Source: Herbidospora galbida
Lineage (GTDB): Bacteria; Actinomycetota; Actinomycetes; Streptosporangiales; Streptosporangiaceae
Reading direction: 5' to 3'
Assembly (NCBI RefSeq): GCF_005233835.1
Contig: NZ_SZQA01000015.1
Location: forward strand, 62,001-126,000
Length of the DNA: 64,000 bases
Shown in pieces: positions 25,393 to 33,438 of this stretch; the stretch's first letter is position 1; the number at the start of each line of letters is the position of its first letter. A model generated the notes under the pieces. The model had not been told where the DNA came from. It saw only the letters and a list, made by a program, of their open reading frames with translations, and did no database searches. The position numbers were made by a program, and so were the translations under genes.

Positions 25393-26223
25393 ATGGGATG
25401 GGGCCACTGGTCCGACAACGAGTTCCACGCCGCCCAGATCTACCGCCAAGAGCAGGGCTTACCTGCTTTCGGCCACACCGAGGAGATGAGGCGGCGTCCC
25501 CGCCATCTCCGGGAGGTGCACGACAAGCTCAACCCCTACCACGTCAGAGTCCGCGAGGCCCGCGACTCACAGGAGCACCCCGAGAGCCTCGCCGTCGCGG
25601 TCTTCTTCGACGTCACCGGCTCGATGCAGCGCGTCCCGCGCGAGCTGCAGGAACGCCTGCCGAGCCTGCTCTCCACCGTCACGGCGCTGGTCCCCGACGC
25701 CCAGATCATGTTCGGCGCGGTCGGCGACGCGAAGTGGGACCGCGCTCCCCTCCAGATCGGCCAGTTCGAGTCGGACAACCGGATGGACCAGGACCTGCGC
25801 GACATCTACCTGGAGGGCGGCGGGGGCGGCGGCATGGAGGAGAGCTACGAACTGGCCCTCTACTTCCTCGCCCGGCACACCGCGCTCGACTGCCACGAGA
25901 AGCGCGGCGTGAAGGGGGTCGCCTTCGTCATCGGCGACGAGATGCCCTACCCGTCGGTGGCCGGCTCAGAGGTGGCCAGGCTGTTCGGCGAGTCCATGGT
26001 CAAGGACGTCCGCACCGAGACCGTCGTCAAAGAGGCCTCCCGCACCTGGGACATCAACATGATCATCCCGGGCGGCACCTCCCACGCGGGCGACCAGCAG
26101 GTCAGCGGCCTGTGGCGCACGCTTCTCGGCGACCGCGTGATCGAGCTCGACGACATCTCGTCGATCTGCGACACGATCGCGCTCACCGTGGTCGACCGCG
26201 TCATGTCCCAGAAGGCCCACTAG
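25393..26223 (+). CDS. vWA domain protein in the NrtR-like operon
   Basis: Product of 276 aa, soluble, with no signal peptide. Residues ~65-270 form a von Willebrand factor A fold with a MIDAS-type metal motif in FFDVTGSMQ. A glycine-rich loop (LEGGGGGGMEESYELALYF) and GVAFVIGDEMPYPSV follow at the expected places. The N-terminal ~60 aa (GWGHWSDNEFHAAQIYRQ) are a conserved-looking extension I cannot assign. vWA proteins usually scaffold or chaperone partner ATPases or enzymes. GAGGAG precedes the ATG. Only 17 bp separate it from the PurA-like gene, so the two are probably translated together and may form a complex. Function unknown. Confidence 0.8.
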   Translation: MGWGHWSDNEFHAAQIYRQEQGLPAFGHTEEMRRRPRHLREVHDKLNPYHVRVREARDSQEHPESLAVAVFFDVTGSMQRVPRELQERLPSLLSTVTALVPDAQIMFGAVGDAKWDRAPLQIGQFESDNRMDQDLRDIYLEGGGGGGMEESYELALYFLARHTALDCHEKRGVKGVAFVIGDEMPYPSVAGSEVARLFGESMVKDVRTETVVKEASRTWDINMIIPGGTSHAGDQQVSGLWRTLLGDRVIELDDISSICDTIALTVVDRVMSQKAH

Positions 26224-26240
26224 CGAGAGTGGATGCCACC

Positions 26241-27470
26241 ATGGAAGACCACGTGATCGTCGCCGACCTCGGATACGGCGACGCGGGCAAGGGCACCATC
26301 GTCGACTACCTGTGCTCCCGGCACGACAACATCAGGGCCGTCGTCCGCTACAACGGCGGTGGCCAGGCCGGCCACAACGTCGTCACCCCCGACGGCCGTC
26401 ACCACACCTTCGCCCAGTTCGGCGCGGGCACCTTCTGGGGCGTGCGCACGTTCCTGTCGAAGTTCATGATGGTCGACCCGATCCGGCTGGCCAGCGAGGC
26501 CCACCACCTGCGCTGGCTCGGCGTCCACCGGCCGTTCGACCTGCTGACCGTCGACCCCGAGGCGCTGGTCACCACGCCGTTCCACATGCGCGTCAACCAG
26601 TTCCGGGAACGTTCCCGGGGCGAGCGCCGCCACGGCTCGTGCGGCATGGGCGTCGGCGAGACGGCGTCGTACGCGATCGAGAACCCCGGCGCGGCGATCC
26701 GGGTCGCCGACTGCGGCAACCCCCGGGCGCTGCGGCCGCTGCTCCGGCGGCTGCGTGACTGGGCCTCCGCCGAGATCGGGCAGCCGATCAGGCTCCCGTC
26801 GGTCGACGACGTGGCCGAGGCCTACCGCCAGTTCGCGGGGGCCGTCCGCACCGGCCGGCTGCCCTCGGGCGGGCCGCTCGTCTTCGAGGGCGCCCAGGGC
26901 GTGCTCCTCGACGAGTGGCACGGCTTCCACCCCTACACGACGTGGTCGACCACCACCTTCACCAACGCGTTCGAGCTGCTCGGCGAGGCCGGCATGGACG
27001 ACGCGAAGCGGCTGGGCGTGGTCCGGACGTACATGACCAGGCACGGCAACGGCCCGTTCGTGACCGAAGACCCCACCCTCCACCTGCCCGAACGCCACAA
27101 CGTGACCGGCGAGTGGCAGGGCCCGTTCCGCACCGGTCACCTCGACCTCGTGGCGCTCCGCTACGCCGCCCGCGTCTGCGGCGGCGTCGACGAGATCGCG
27201 GTGACCCACCTCGACGTGGCCGACGAGCACCCCGAGCTCAAGGTCTGCCGAGAGTACGCCGACGGCCTGACCCTGGTGCCCGGCGGCGGGCTGGAGCGCC
27301 GGGCGCAGGAGTCCGAACGCCTGCTCACCGCCCGCCCGATCCTGTCGGACGCGCCCGAGTCGTGGTCCGGGCTGGTCGCCCAGGAACTCGACGCCCCGGT
27401 CACGATCCGGTCCAGCGGACCGACCTGGCTCGACAAGAAGGTCCGCCGGTCCGCCGCGGCCCGCCGCTAG
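26241..27470 (+). CDS. Divergent adenylosuccinate-synthetase (PurA) paralogue
   Basis: Product of 409 aa, slightly shorter than PurA. The fold is clear: DLGYGDAGKGTIVDYL at the N-terminus (PurA GDEGKGK), NGGGQAGHNVV, GSCGMGVGETASYA and GHLDLVALRYAARVCGGVDE. The catalytic Asp14 and His45 are kept. Changes are visible: the loop Glu is Ala and the loop's last Lys is Thr; the aspartate-binding loop (TGRPRR in PurA) reads TGEWQGPFRTG; the GTP-base motif TKLD reads THLD. It therefore probably joins a different amine donor to IMP or to another nucleotide. Context with an NrtR-like sensor and a vWA protein suggests a nucleotide-signalling or modification role rather than purine synthesis. Its stop overlaps that of the next gene in a shared CTAG. 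Confidence 0.85.
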   Translation: MEDHVIVADLGYGDAGKGTIVDYLCSRHDNIRAVVRYNGGGQAGHNVVTPDGRHHTFAQFGAGTFWGVRTFLSKFMMVDPIRLASEAHHLRWLGVHRPFDLLTVDPEALVTTPFHMRVNQFRERSRGERRHGSCGMGVGETASYAIENPGAAIRVADCGNPRALRPLLRRLRDWASAEIGQPIRLPSVDDVAEAYRQFAGAVRTGRLPSGGPLVFEGAQGVLLDEWHGFHPYTTWSTTTFTNAFELLGEAGMDDAKRLGVVRTYMTRHGNGPFVTEDPTLHLPERHNVTGEWQGPFRTGHLDLVALRYAARVCGGVDEIAVTHLDVADEHPELKVCREYADGLTLVPGGGLERRAQESERLLTARPILSDAPESWSGLVAQELDAPVTIRSSGPTWLDKKVRRSAAARR

Positions 27471-29347
27471 CCGGCCTGGGGGAAGGCCGTGGCGACCGCC
27501 ACGAGTTCCCCGCCGAGGAATCCCTCGGCCCTGACCTGTTCACCGGTGCCCGGCAGGGTGAGGCTGCCGGCCCCGGGGACGACGTCGACTGAGCCACGGG
27601 GGCGTCCGTCGACGTACACGTCGATCCGGTCGAGGCCGAGGGTGTCGAAGTGGGTGACGAGCGCGTCGTCGCCCGGGACGACACTCACCTTCAGCCGCCG
27701 CTTCGGCAGCAGCTTCAGCTCGCGCCCGGCCGTCTCCATCAGGTCGGGGTTGCCCTCCAGCACGTCGGCGACGGTGAGCCGGTGGCGTACCGACGGAACC
27801 ACGCCGAGGTCCTCCAGCGGGGTCCCGGCCGCGTCGCCCACCCGCAGGGTGCGCCTGATCGCGACGCTGATCGCGGCGCCCGCCGGGAGCGGCTCGTAGG
27901 GGCTGCCGGGCACGTCGCGCAGGTCGTCGAGCAGGTCGGCCTGGCCCACCACGTTGGCGCCGCCCGCGCCGGTGTTGTCGTCGACGCCGATGATCGTGCC
28001 GATCGCGTGGTCGGCGAACCCGGCGGCGAAGATGTCCGACGTCGAATAGCAGCGCGCGTCGGTGATCAGCACGACCGGGCCGTGGTAGAACTGCCCGAAC
28101 GCGTTGACGATCTCCTCGGAGCTGAGCGGGAAGGCGTCGGAGTAGACCGCGCCCGTCTCGACCGACAGCTCCAGCGACCGGCGCCAGCGGGCGTAGTCGG
28201 GGGTGTGCGAGGCCAGTAGCAGGTTCAGCGGCGAGCTCACCATCTGGGCGGGCTCGGGCTGGATGCGACGGTGGGTGAGGAACTGGAGCAGGATCTCCCC
28301 GGCCAGGATGTGGCCGCCCGGGTTGCTCCGGATGTCGAGGATCAGCCCGTCCTCCGGCAGCGACGTGATGATCTGCGCGAACGCCTCGACGTGCGCCTGC
28401 AGCGCGGCCACGAACTGGGCCTGCGAGGTGAACTCGCCGAGGCTGAAGCCGGTGATCCGGACGTGCCCGAACGTGCCGGACGTCGTCTCGACCGCCCGCC
28501 AGAGGAAGATGCCGGTCGCGGTGTAGTTCGACGGCCCCGCGCCCTCGAACAGGAAGCTCCTGATCGAGGCCAGCTGCTCGCCCTCGATGTCGACGCCGCG
28601 CGGCGCGTCGCCGCCGACCGGGGCGGCCGGGACGGTCCGGCGCAGCACCAGCCACGGCATCCGCAGCTCCTGGGGCTTGCCGTCGAGGTCGACGTACGAG
28701 ACGACGACCCACTCCTCGTCGGGCGGCAGGTGCCCGGCGAGCGCCCGCTGGGTCAGCGACTCGAGCCCGCGCGCGTGCCGGGCGGCCAGGTTGCCGCCCG
28801 CGTAGCGTTCGCCGTTCGCGGTGGCGGCCCGGCCGATGGGCACCCCGTTCCAGTGCGTGACCGTGACGCCGACCCTGAGGTCGCCGCCCACGGGCAGCAG
28901 GTCGGCGTTGACCTGCGTGACGACGTAGCGGTCGCCGGCCTGCTCGATGCGGAACGGCAGGAACGCCGCCGCGTCGGCGAACGGCTTCGGCAGCTGGTAG
29001 CCGGTGTGCAGGTCGCGGACGGAGTGGAAGATCGACTGGAGCTCGAAGTGGAAGGCCCATTCGGGGTCGGGCGTCTCCTGCCGGCTGAGCCGCGACTGGA
29101 GCAGCCGCAGCCGCTGGACGGGGTTGACGCCGTGCATGGCGACCTTGAGCGGCAGGTGGGCGAAGTTCTGCTCGAACACCAGCAGCGCCTGCCGGACGAT
29201 GAGCCGCCGCTGGCCGAGCGTGAGCGTGCCGGCCGTGGCCAGGAAGTCGGCCAGTGTGCCGGGGACGATGGTCCAGACGGGCTGCGGGGCGGCGGCCTCG
29301 GGCTGCGGATCCGTGGCGGCGGCGGATAAGACGGCCTTTACGTCCAT
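27467..29347 (-). CDS. S41-family (C-terminal-processing) peptidase, cytoplasmic type
   Basis: Product of 626 aa. The start at 29347 is supported by AGGAG 6 nt upstream (MDVKAVLSAA). No signal peptide is seen. Residues ~40-150 are helical, as in S41 caps. A PDZ-like region with VGGDLRVGVTVTHWNGVPI lies near 170-190. The catalytic core has GLILDIRSNPGGH and the nucleophile region ARCYSTSDIFAAGF; the Ser in YSTSD is the likely nucleophile. A beta-rich C-terminal ~90 aa end the protein. Substrates are unknown. It is convergent with the PurA-like gene and divergent from the APH-type kinase. Confidence 0.8.
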   Translation of the reverse strand: MDVKAVLSAAATDPQPEAAAPQPVWTIVPGTLADFLATAGTLTLGQRRLIVRQALLVFEQNFAHLPLKVAMHGVNPVQRLRLLQSRLSRQETPDPEWAFHFELQSIFHSVRDLHTGYQLPKPFADAAAFLPFRIEQAGDRYVVTQVNADLLPVGGDLRVGVTVTHWNGVPIGRAATANGERYAGGNLAARHARGLESLTQRALAGHLPPDEEWVVVSYVDLDGKPQELRMPWLVLRRTVPAAPVGGDAPRGVDIEGEQLASIRSFLFEGAGPSNYTATGIFLWRAVETTSGTFGHVRITGFSLGEFTSQAQFVAALQAHVEAFAQIITSLPEDGLILDIRSNPGGHILAGEILLQFLTHRRIQPEPAQMVSSPLNLLLASHTPDYARWRRSLELSVETGAVYSDAFPLSSEEIVNAFGQFYHGPVVLITDARCYSTSDIFAAGFADHAIGTIIGVDDNTGAGGANVVGQADLLDDLRDVPGSPYEPLPAGAAISVAIRRTLRVGDAAGTPLEDLGVVPSVRHRLTVADVLEGNPDLMETAGRELKLLPKRRLKVSVVPGDDALVTHFDTLGLDRIDVYVDGRPRGSVDVVPGAGSLTLPGTGEQVRAEGFLGGELVAVATAFPQAG

Positions 29348-29426
29348 ATCGGGCTCCTGGTGGCCTTCGGATGAATTGTCGGAAGTCCACCATGGCCACA
29401 CGGAACGGTCCAGGCGAGAGCAGGGG

Positions 29427-29444
29427 GCTACTCAGCGGAGTAGC
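29427..29444. promoter_or_regulatory. Palindrome GCTACTC-AGCG-GAGTAGC between divergent genes
   Basis: Perfect 7-bp arms around a 4-nt centre lie 15 bp upstream of the APH-type kinase start and 80 bp upstream of the S41 peptidase start. An operator is plausible; it could also be a small 5'-UTR hairpin. No cognate regulator is identified. Confidence 0.3.
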
Positions 29445-29458
29445 GCAGAATGTGATCT

Positions 29459-30187
29459 ATGCGGCTCTCCGAGCGACTTCGCGCACTGATCGACGCCGAC
29501 GCCTCATGGTCGTCCGATCACGAGGGAGCCAGCGGCACGGCCCTGCGGGTGACGTCGGGCGAGAAGGTCTTCTACGTCAAGCACGGCCCGCTCGCGGGCG
29601 CCGAACACCTGCGGCTGCGCTGGCTGCGCGGACGCGTCGCCGTGCCGGAGGTGGTCGCCTTCGACGACCCCGTTCTCGTGCTCGCCGACGTGGGCGCCCC
29701 GTCGCTGGAGGCCGCCGCGCCCGCCGATGTCGGCGCCGTGCTGGGCCGGACACTGCGCCTGCTGCACGAGCTGCCCGTCGCCGGGTGCCCGTTCGACGGC
29801 CGGTTGCCGGTCGTGCTCGACCGCGCCGCCGCGAACGTGTGCGGCGGGCTGGTCGACCCGGACGACTTCGACGACGACCACCTCGGCCTGACCCCGGAGG
29901 CGGTTCTCGACCGGCTGCTGGCCCGGCGGCCGCGTGAGGAGGACCTGGTCGTGGCGCACGGCGACGTCACCCCCGCCAACGTGCTGCTGCCCGCGCCGGG
30001 GGAGCCCGTCGTCATCGACGTCCCGGCGCTGGGCGTGGCCGACCGGCACCGCGACCTGGCGCTCGTCCACCGGGAACTCGACGGGGACCGCGTGGCGTGG
30101 GAGAGCTTCCTCGCGGCCTACGGCCTCGCCGACCGCATCGACGAGGAGCTGCTGCACTACTACCGGCTGGTGGACGAGCTGCTCTGA
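29459..30187 (+). CDS. APH(3')-family aminoglycoside phosphotransferase-like kinase
   Basis: Product of 242 aa, about 20 aa shorter than classical APH(3') enzymes. The catalytic loop is VVAHGDVTPANVLL (HGDxxxxN kept) and the metal site is VVIDVPALGVADRHRDLAL, matching the APH(3') C-terminal signature. The ATP-binding Lys is likely the one in VFYVKHGPL. The family transfers phosphate from ATP to the 3'-OH of kanamycin-type drugs, but FIDCGRLG of true resistance enzymes reads VIDVPALG here, so the substrate may be another small molecule. Its 3' end overlaps the convergent TetR gene by 28 bp. Confidence 0.8.
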   Translation: MRLSERLRALIDADASWSSDHEGASGTALRVTSGEKVFYVKHGPLAGAEHLRLRWLRGRVAVPEVVAFDDPVLVLADVGAPSLEAAAPADVGAVLGRTLRLLHELPVAGCPFDGRLPVVLDRAAANVCGGLVDPDDFDDDHLGLTPEAVLDRLLARRPREEDLVVAHGDVTPANVLLPAPGEPVVIDVPALGVADRHRDLALVHRELDGDRVAWESFLAAYGLADRIDEELLHYYRLVDELL

Positions 30188-30789
30188 CCCGGGCGCAGCC
30201 CGTTGAGGGCGGTCTCGACCACGGTGTCGGCGAACTCGGTCGTCAGCGGGCCCTCGCGGTGGAGCCACCGGTTCTTCAGCGGCCCCCAGAGCAGGTCGAC
30301 GGCCACGTCGAGGTCGACGCCGGGACCGAGGTCCCCGGCCTGCTGGGCCCGGCGCAGGCGGCGGCGCTTGAGTTCGCGCATCGGTTCGTCGAGGCGCTCG
30401 GCGAAGTCGGCGGCCAGGGCCGGGTCGAGGAGGATCTCGATCGCCAGGGCGCGCATCGGCTCGCTGTAGCGCGGGTCGTTCAGCTCGTCGACGGTGGCGC
30501 GGAGCACGGTCTTCAGGTCGGCTTCGAGATCGCCGGTGTCGGGCAGGTCGGCGGGCTGGTCGTCCTGCCCTTCGGAAAGCATCAGCAGGGCGTCGAACAG
30601 CACCGCGCCCTTCGACGGCCACCAACGGTAGATCGTCTGCTTGCCCGCCCCGGCTCTGGTGGCGATGGCCTCGATGCTCAGCCGGGCGTAGCCGACCTCG
30701 CCGGCCAGGTCGAGTGCGGCGGTGAGGATCGCCCGGCGGGCGGCCTCGTTGCGCCGGGCCGCGTCGGGCGCCTTTCGCTGCGTCGTCAT
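30160..30789 (-). CDS. TetR-family repressor next to an SDR gene
   Basis: Product of 209 aa. The helix-turn-helix is SIEAIATRAGAGKQTIYRWW in the first 60 aa, with PSKGAVLFDALL after it; the C-terminal ligand domain resembles TetR_C with DLLWGPLKNRWL. It starts at the ATG at 30789 with no clear ribosome-binding site, so leaderless translation is possible. A longer open frame upstream runs over the SDR gene and is an artefact. Two near-identical palindromes fill the 87-bp gap to the divergent SDR gene, so it very probably represses both itself and the SDR gene. The inducer is unknown. Confidence 0.88.
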   Translation of the reverse strand: MTTQRKAPDAARRNEAARRAILTAALDLAGEVGYARLSIEAIATRAGAGKQTIYRWWPSKGAVLFDALLMLSEGQDDQPADLPDTGDLEADLKTVLRATVDELNDPRYSEPMRALAIEILLDPALAADFAERLDEPMRELKRRRLRRAQQAGDLGPGVDLDVAVDLLWGPLKNRWLHREGPLTTEFADTVVETALNGLRPGQSSSSTSR

Positions 30790-30802
30790 GACAGAAGCAT
30801 AG

Positions 30803-30821
30803 ACGAGACGGACCGTCTCGT
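30803..30821. promoter_or_regulatory. TetR operator 1
   Basis: ACGAGACGGACCGTCTCGT is a perfect 19-bp palindrome, close to the TetR-family start. It shares CGAGACG-N3-CGTCTCG with operator 2; the centres are 36 bp apart, roughly 3.5 helical turns. Confidence 0.8.
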
Positions 30822-30838
30822 AGTACGGTCTTGGCAAG

Positions 30839-30857
30839 CCGAGACGGTTCGTCTCGG
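30839..30857. promoter_or_regulatory. TetR operator 2
   Basis: CCGAGACGGTTCGTCTCGG has 8-bp perfect arms around a 3-nt centre and lies 19 bp before the SDR start codon, just upstream of its AGGAG. It matches operator 1 in the core CGAGACG-N3-CGTCTCG. Confidence 0.8.
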
Positions 30858-30876
30858 CAGACGACAGGAGACCGTA

Positions 30877-31758
30877 ATGACCGTTGATCGCGTGTGGTTC
30901 GTCACCGGAGCGAGCCGGGGCCTCGGCCGGGCCTTCGCGCAGGCCGCGCTCGCCGCGGGCGACCGCGTCGTCGGGGCGGCCCGCACCCTCGCCGCGCTGG
31001 AGGAGCTCGCCGCCGAGCACGGCGACCGCTTTCTCGCCCTTCCCCTGGACGTCACCGACCGCGCGGCCGTCAGGGCCGCCGTCGACGAGGCGGTGCGGCG
31101 GATGGGCCGCCTCGACGTCGTCGTCAACAACGCCGGCTACCTCGCCATGGGCATGCTGGAGGAGTTCGGCGAGGCCGAGGCCCGCGCCCAGATGGAGACG
31201 AACTTCTTCGGCCCCCTCTGGGTCGGCCAGGCCGTGCTCCCGCACCTGCGCGCCCAGGGAAGCGGCCACATCCTGCAGATCTCCAGCATCGGCGCGCTGG
31301 GCGGCTTCCCCCTCACGGGGATGTACAGCGCGAGCAAGTTCGCACTCGAAGGGATGAGCGAGGCGCTGGCCGCCGAGGCCGAGAGCTTCGGCGTCAGGGT
31401 CACCATCGTCGAGCCCGGCGGCTACTGGACCGACCTCTACACCAGCGGGCTGGTCATGACCGAGCCTCTCGACGTGTACGCGCCGCTGCGGGCCGAACTG
31501 GAGAAGCGGTTCGCCGAAGGGTCCGTCGACAGCCTGCCGGAACTCGCGGCCGAAGCCGTCATGAGGCTCGTCGACAGCGACGACCCGCCGCTGCGCCTGC
31601 TGCTGGGCAGCGCCGTCTACGACCTCGCCTTCGACGTCTCCCGGCAGAAGATGGAGACCTGGGCGGCCTGGGAGGAGGTCAGCCGTGCCGCCGAGAAGGC
31701 CGTGCCCGCGCCCCCATGGCTGGAGTTTTCTGCTACGCATGCGGCATGCAGCGATTGA
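30877..31758 (+). CDS. Short-chain dehydrogenase/reductase
   Basis: Product of 293 aa. Classical SDR signatures are present: cofactor loop TGASRGLGRAF, NNAGY, the catalytic Ser in QISSIG, and the catalytic pair YSASK. The Arg in ASRG and the Arg in AARTL favour NADP(H). A C-terminal extension past residue ~190 is typical of the extended-tail group that reduces aldehydes or ketones. The AGGAG upstream of 30877 and the palindrome overlapping its leader fix the start. It is expected to be induced when the divergent TetR repressor binds its ligand. The last codons overlap the next gene by 13 bp. Confidence 0.9.
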   Translation: MTVDRVWFVTGASRGLGRAFAQAALAAGDRVVGAARTLAALEELAAEHGDRFLALPLDVTDRAAVRAAVDEAVRRMGRLDVVVNNAGYLAMGMLEEFGEAEARAQMETNFFGPLWVGQAVLPHLRAQGSGHILQISSIGALGGFPLTGMYSASKFALEGMSEALAAEAESFGVRVTIVEPGGYWTDLYTSGLVMTEPLDVYAPLRAELEKRFAEGSVDSLPELAAEAVMRLVDSDDPPLRLLLGSAVYDLAFDVSRQKMETWAAWEEVSRAAEKAVPAPPWLEFSATHAACSD

Positions 31759-32177
31759 AGCCTCTCATCGGTGAGTGGGCCGTCACGACCGCGCTCCCCG
31801 ACGGCCGGGTCCTCGGCCGGGTCAGGTCGACGTTCACGTGGCTCGACGACCGGTTCGTCGTCCAGCGCACCGACGTCTTCCCCGGCGACCAGGGCATGCC
31901 CGAGCTGTTCCCCGCCGTCTGCGTCTACGGCCCCGACGACGACACCGGGCGGTTCACTCAGCTCTACTCCGACGGCCGGGGCGTCCACCGGGTCTACCAG
32001 TGCGTCTTCGGCGACGGCGTCTGGAGGATGTGGCGCGACCAGCCGGGCTTCGCCCAGCGCTTCACCGCCACCGTCGAGGGCGACGTCATCGACGGCGGGT
32101 GGGAGCTCGCGCAGGAGGAGGGCGTCTGGAAGCCCGACCTGTCGGTCAGGTACGAGAGAGCCGGTCGGCCAGCCTGA
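31746..32177 (+). CDS. DUF1579-like small beta-barrel protein
   Basis: Product of 143 aa with no signal peptide. The pattern LIGEWAVTTALPDG ... FTWLDDRFVVQRTD ... YSDGRGVHRVYQC ... WRMWRDQPGFAQRF resembles lipocalin-like DUF1579 proteins, which are often found next to oxidoreductases. It overlaps the SDR gene by 13 bp, so it is probably co-translated and under the same TetR control. Its ribosome-binding site is weak. Its 3' end overlaps the endonuclease V gene by 32 bp on the other strand. Function unknown. Confidence 0.7.
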   Translation: MQRLKPLIGEWAVTTALPDGRVLGRVRSTFTWLDDRFVVQRTDVFPGDQGMPELFPAVCVYGPDDDTGRFTQLYSDGRGVHRVYQCVFGDGVWRMWRDQPGFAQRFTATVEGDVIDGGWELAQEEGVWKPDLSVRYERAGRPA

Positions 32178-32790
32178 TCGGCTCGGGCAGCCGGAACTCC
32201 GGGGCCAGCCGCAGCACCTGGGCGCACGCGTTGTCCAGGCTCATCCGGTGTCCCTGCGACACGTACACCGGCTTCACGCCGGTGCGGGTGCGCAGGGCCC
32301 GGCCCACCGTCTCGCCGTCGAGGACGATCGGCGTCCACGAGCCGCGCTCGTCGGCGGGGGTCTCGTGCGTCCCGACGAACGCCGTCTTCGCCACCCCGAT
32401 CGCCGGCAGCCCGGTCAGCACGCCCAGATGGCACGCCAGCCCGAAGCGGCGGGGGTGCGCCACCCCGTAGCCGTCGCAGACCAGCAGGCCAGGGGTGACC
32501 GACAGGCGGGAGAGCGCCGTCAGCAGGGGCGGGATCTCGCGGAACGCGAACAGGCCCGGCACGTAGGGGAACCTGGCCCGCTCCCGGGCCACCGCCCGGT
32601 CGACGACGTTCAGCGAGGCGTCGAGCACCACGACGGCTCCGGTCACCGTGCCGTCCTCCGCGTAGCCCACGTCAAGGCCGGCCGTGAGGCCGATCTCCGC
32701 AGGTCCTTCGGAGCTCAGATCGGCCAGCGGGCGCAGCCGCGACTGGATCGCCTCCGCTTCGGCGACGGTAGCCGGTTCGTCCCAGGTCAT
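32146..32790 (-). CDS. nfi: Endonuclease V
   Basis: Product of 214 aa, close to E. coli Nfi (about 223 aa). It cuts DNA (or RNA in some lineages) near deaminated adenine (inosine). The metal-binding acids align: Asp in AGLDVGYAED, Glu in PYVPGLFAFRE, and Asp in CDGYGVAHPRRFG. The usual DGHG reads DGYG here, a single change at a conserved place. GVAKTAF and VSQGHRMSL follow as expected. I set the start at 32790 (MTWDEPATV); a GTG at 32826 is open but would overlap the divergent TetR start. Confidence 0.92.
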   Translation of the reverse strand: MTWDEPATVAEAEAIQSRLRPLADLSSEGPAEIGLTAGLDVGYAEDGTVTGAVVVLDASLNVVDRAVARERARFPYVPGLFAFREIPPLLTALSRLSVTPGLLVCDGYGVAHPRRFGLACHLGVLTGLPAIGVAKTAFVGTHETPADERGSWTPIVLDGETVGRALRTRTGVKPVYVSQGHRMSLDNACAQVLRLAPEFRLPEPIRLADRLSRT

Positions 32791-32819
32791 CCCCACGAAG
32801 CCCACCGTAGACTGCCGGA

Positions 32820-33401
32820 ATGACACGAGCGGGAGGTACGCGTGCGGCGCTGCTCGACGCAGCGCTCGCGGTGTTCGACGAGCGTACCTATGGCGACACC
32901 CCGGTGGCCGTGGTGGCCGAGCGGGCGGGGGTGTCGGTGGGCACCCTCTATCGGTACTTCCCCAGCAAGGAGGCGCTGGGGAACGCCGTCTACCGGCTCT
33001 GGAAGCAGCGGCTGGGCGAGCGGCTCGCGGCCGAGCGGTCGGCCGGGGCGTCCTACGCGAGCACGTTCGCGGCCATGTTCCGGACCTTCGTCGGGTTCGC
33101 GGCCGAACACCCGGCGGCGTTCGCCTTCCTCGAACTCCAGCAGCACGAGAGCTACCTCGACGTCGACAGCCGGACCGCCTCGACGTCCATCGACGAGACG
33201 GCGGTCCAATTCGTCACCGAGGGGCAGAAGGCGGGGGAGATCAGGTCCGGCGACCCGCACATGCTGGTCGCGCTCGTCTACGGCGCGCTCGTCGGGCTGA
33301 TCAAGGCGCGCCGCGGGGGGCTGCGGCTGACCGACGACGATCTGGCGGCGGCTCAGGCGGCCACGTGGGCGCTGCTTGACATACGATCGCAAGCGGAGTG
33401 A
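32820..33401 (+). CDS. TetR-family regulator of the molybdenum hydroxylase operon
   Basis: Product of 193 aa. The N-terminal helix-turn-helix reads TPVAVVAERAGVSVGTLYRYF then PSKEALGNAVY. The C-terminal domain is a generic TetR ligand pocket. It stops at 33401, inside an 18-bp palindrome that lies between it and the hydroxylase gene 38 bp downstream, so it probably regulates that operon. It is divergent from endonuclease V with a ~29-bp gap and no visible operator there, so autoregulation is less clear. Confidence 0.85.
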   Translation: MTRAGGTRAALLDAALAVFDERTYGDTPVAVVAERAGVSVGTLYRYFPSKEALGNAVYRLWKQRLGERLAAERSAGASYASTFAAMFRTFVGFAAEHPAAFAFLELQQHESYLDVDSRTASTSIDETAVQFVTEGQKAGEIRSGDPHMLVALVYGALVGLIKARRGGLRLTDDDLAAAQAATWALLDIRSQAE

Positions 33402-33412
33402 ACATTCACTCC
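33376..33412 (+). promoter_or_regulatory. Promoter and TetR operator of the molybdenum hydroxylase operon
   Basis: TTGACA (33376-33381) is a perfect -35 box. An 18-bp palindrome GGAGTGAACATTCACTCC (33395-33412; 8-bp arms, 2-nt centre) lies where the -10 box should be, so a bound repressor would block RNA polymerase. The site is inside and just after the last codons of the TetR gene. Confidence 0.7.
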
Positions 33413-33438
33413 GGAAAAGAGCCGAAGGGAAGCCCCCG

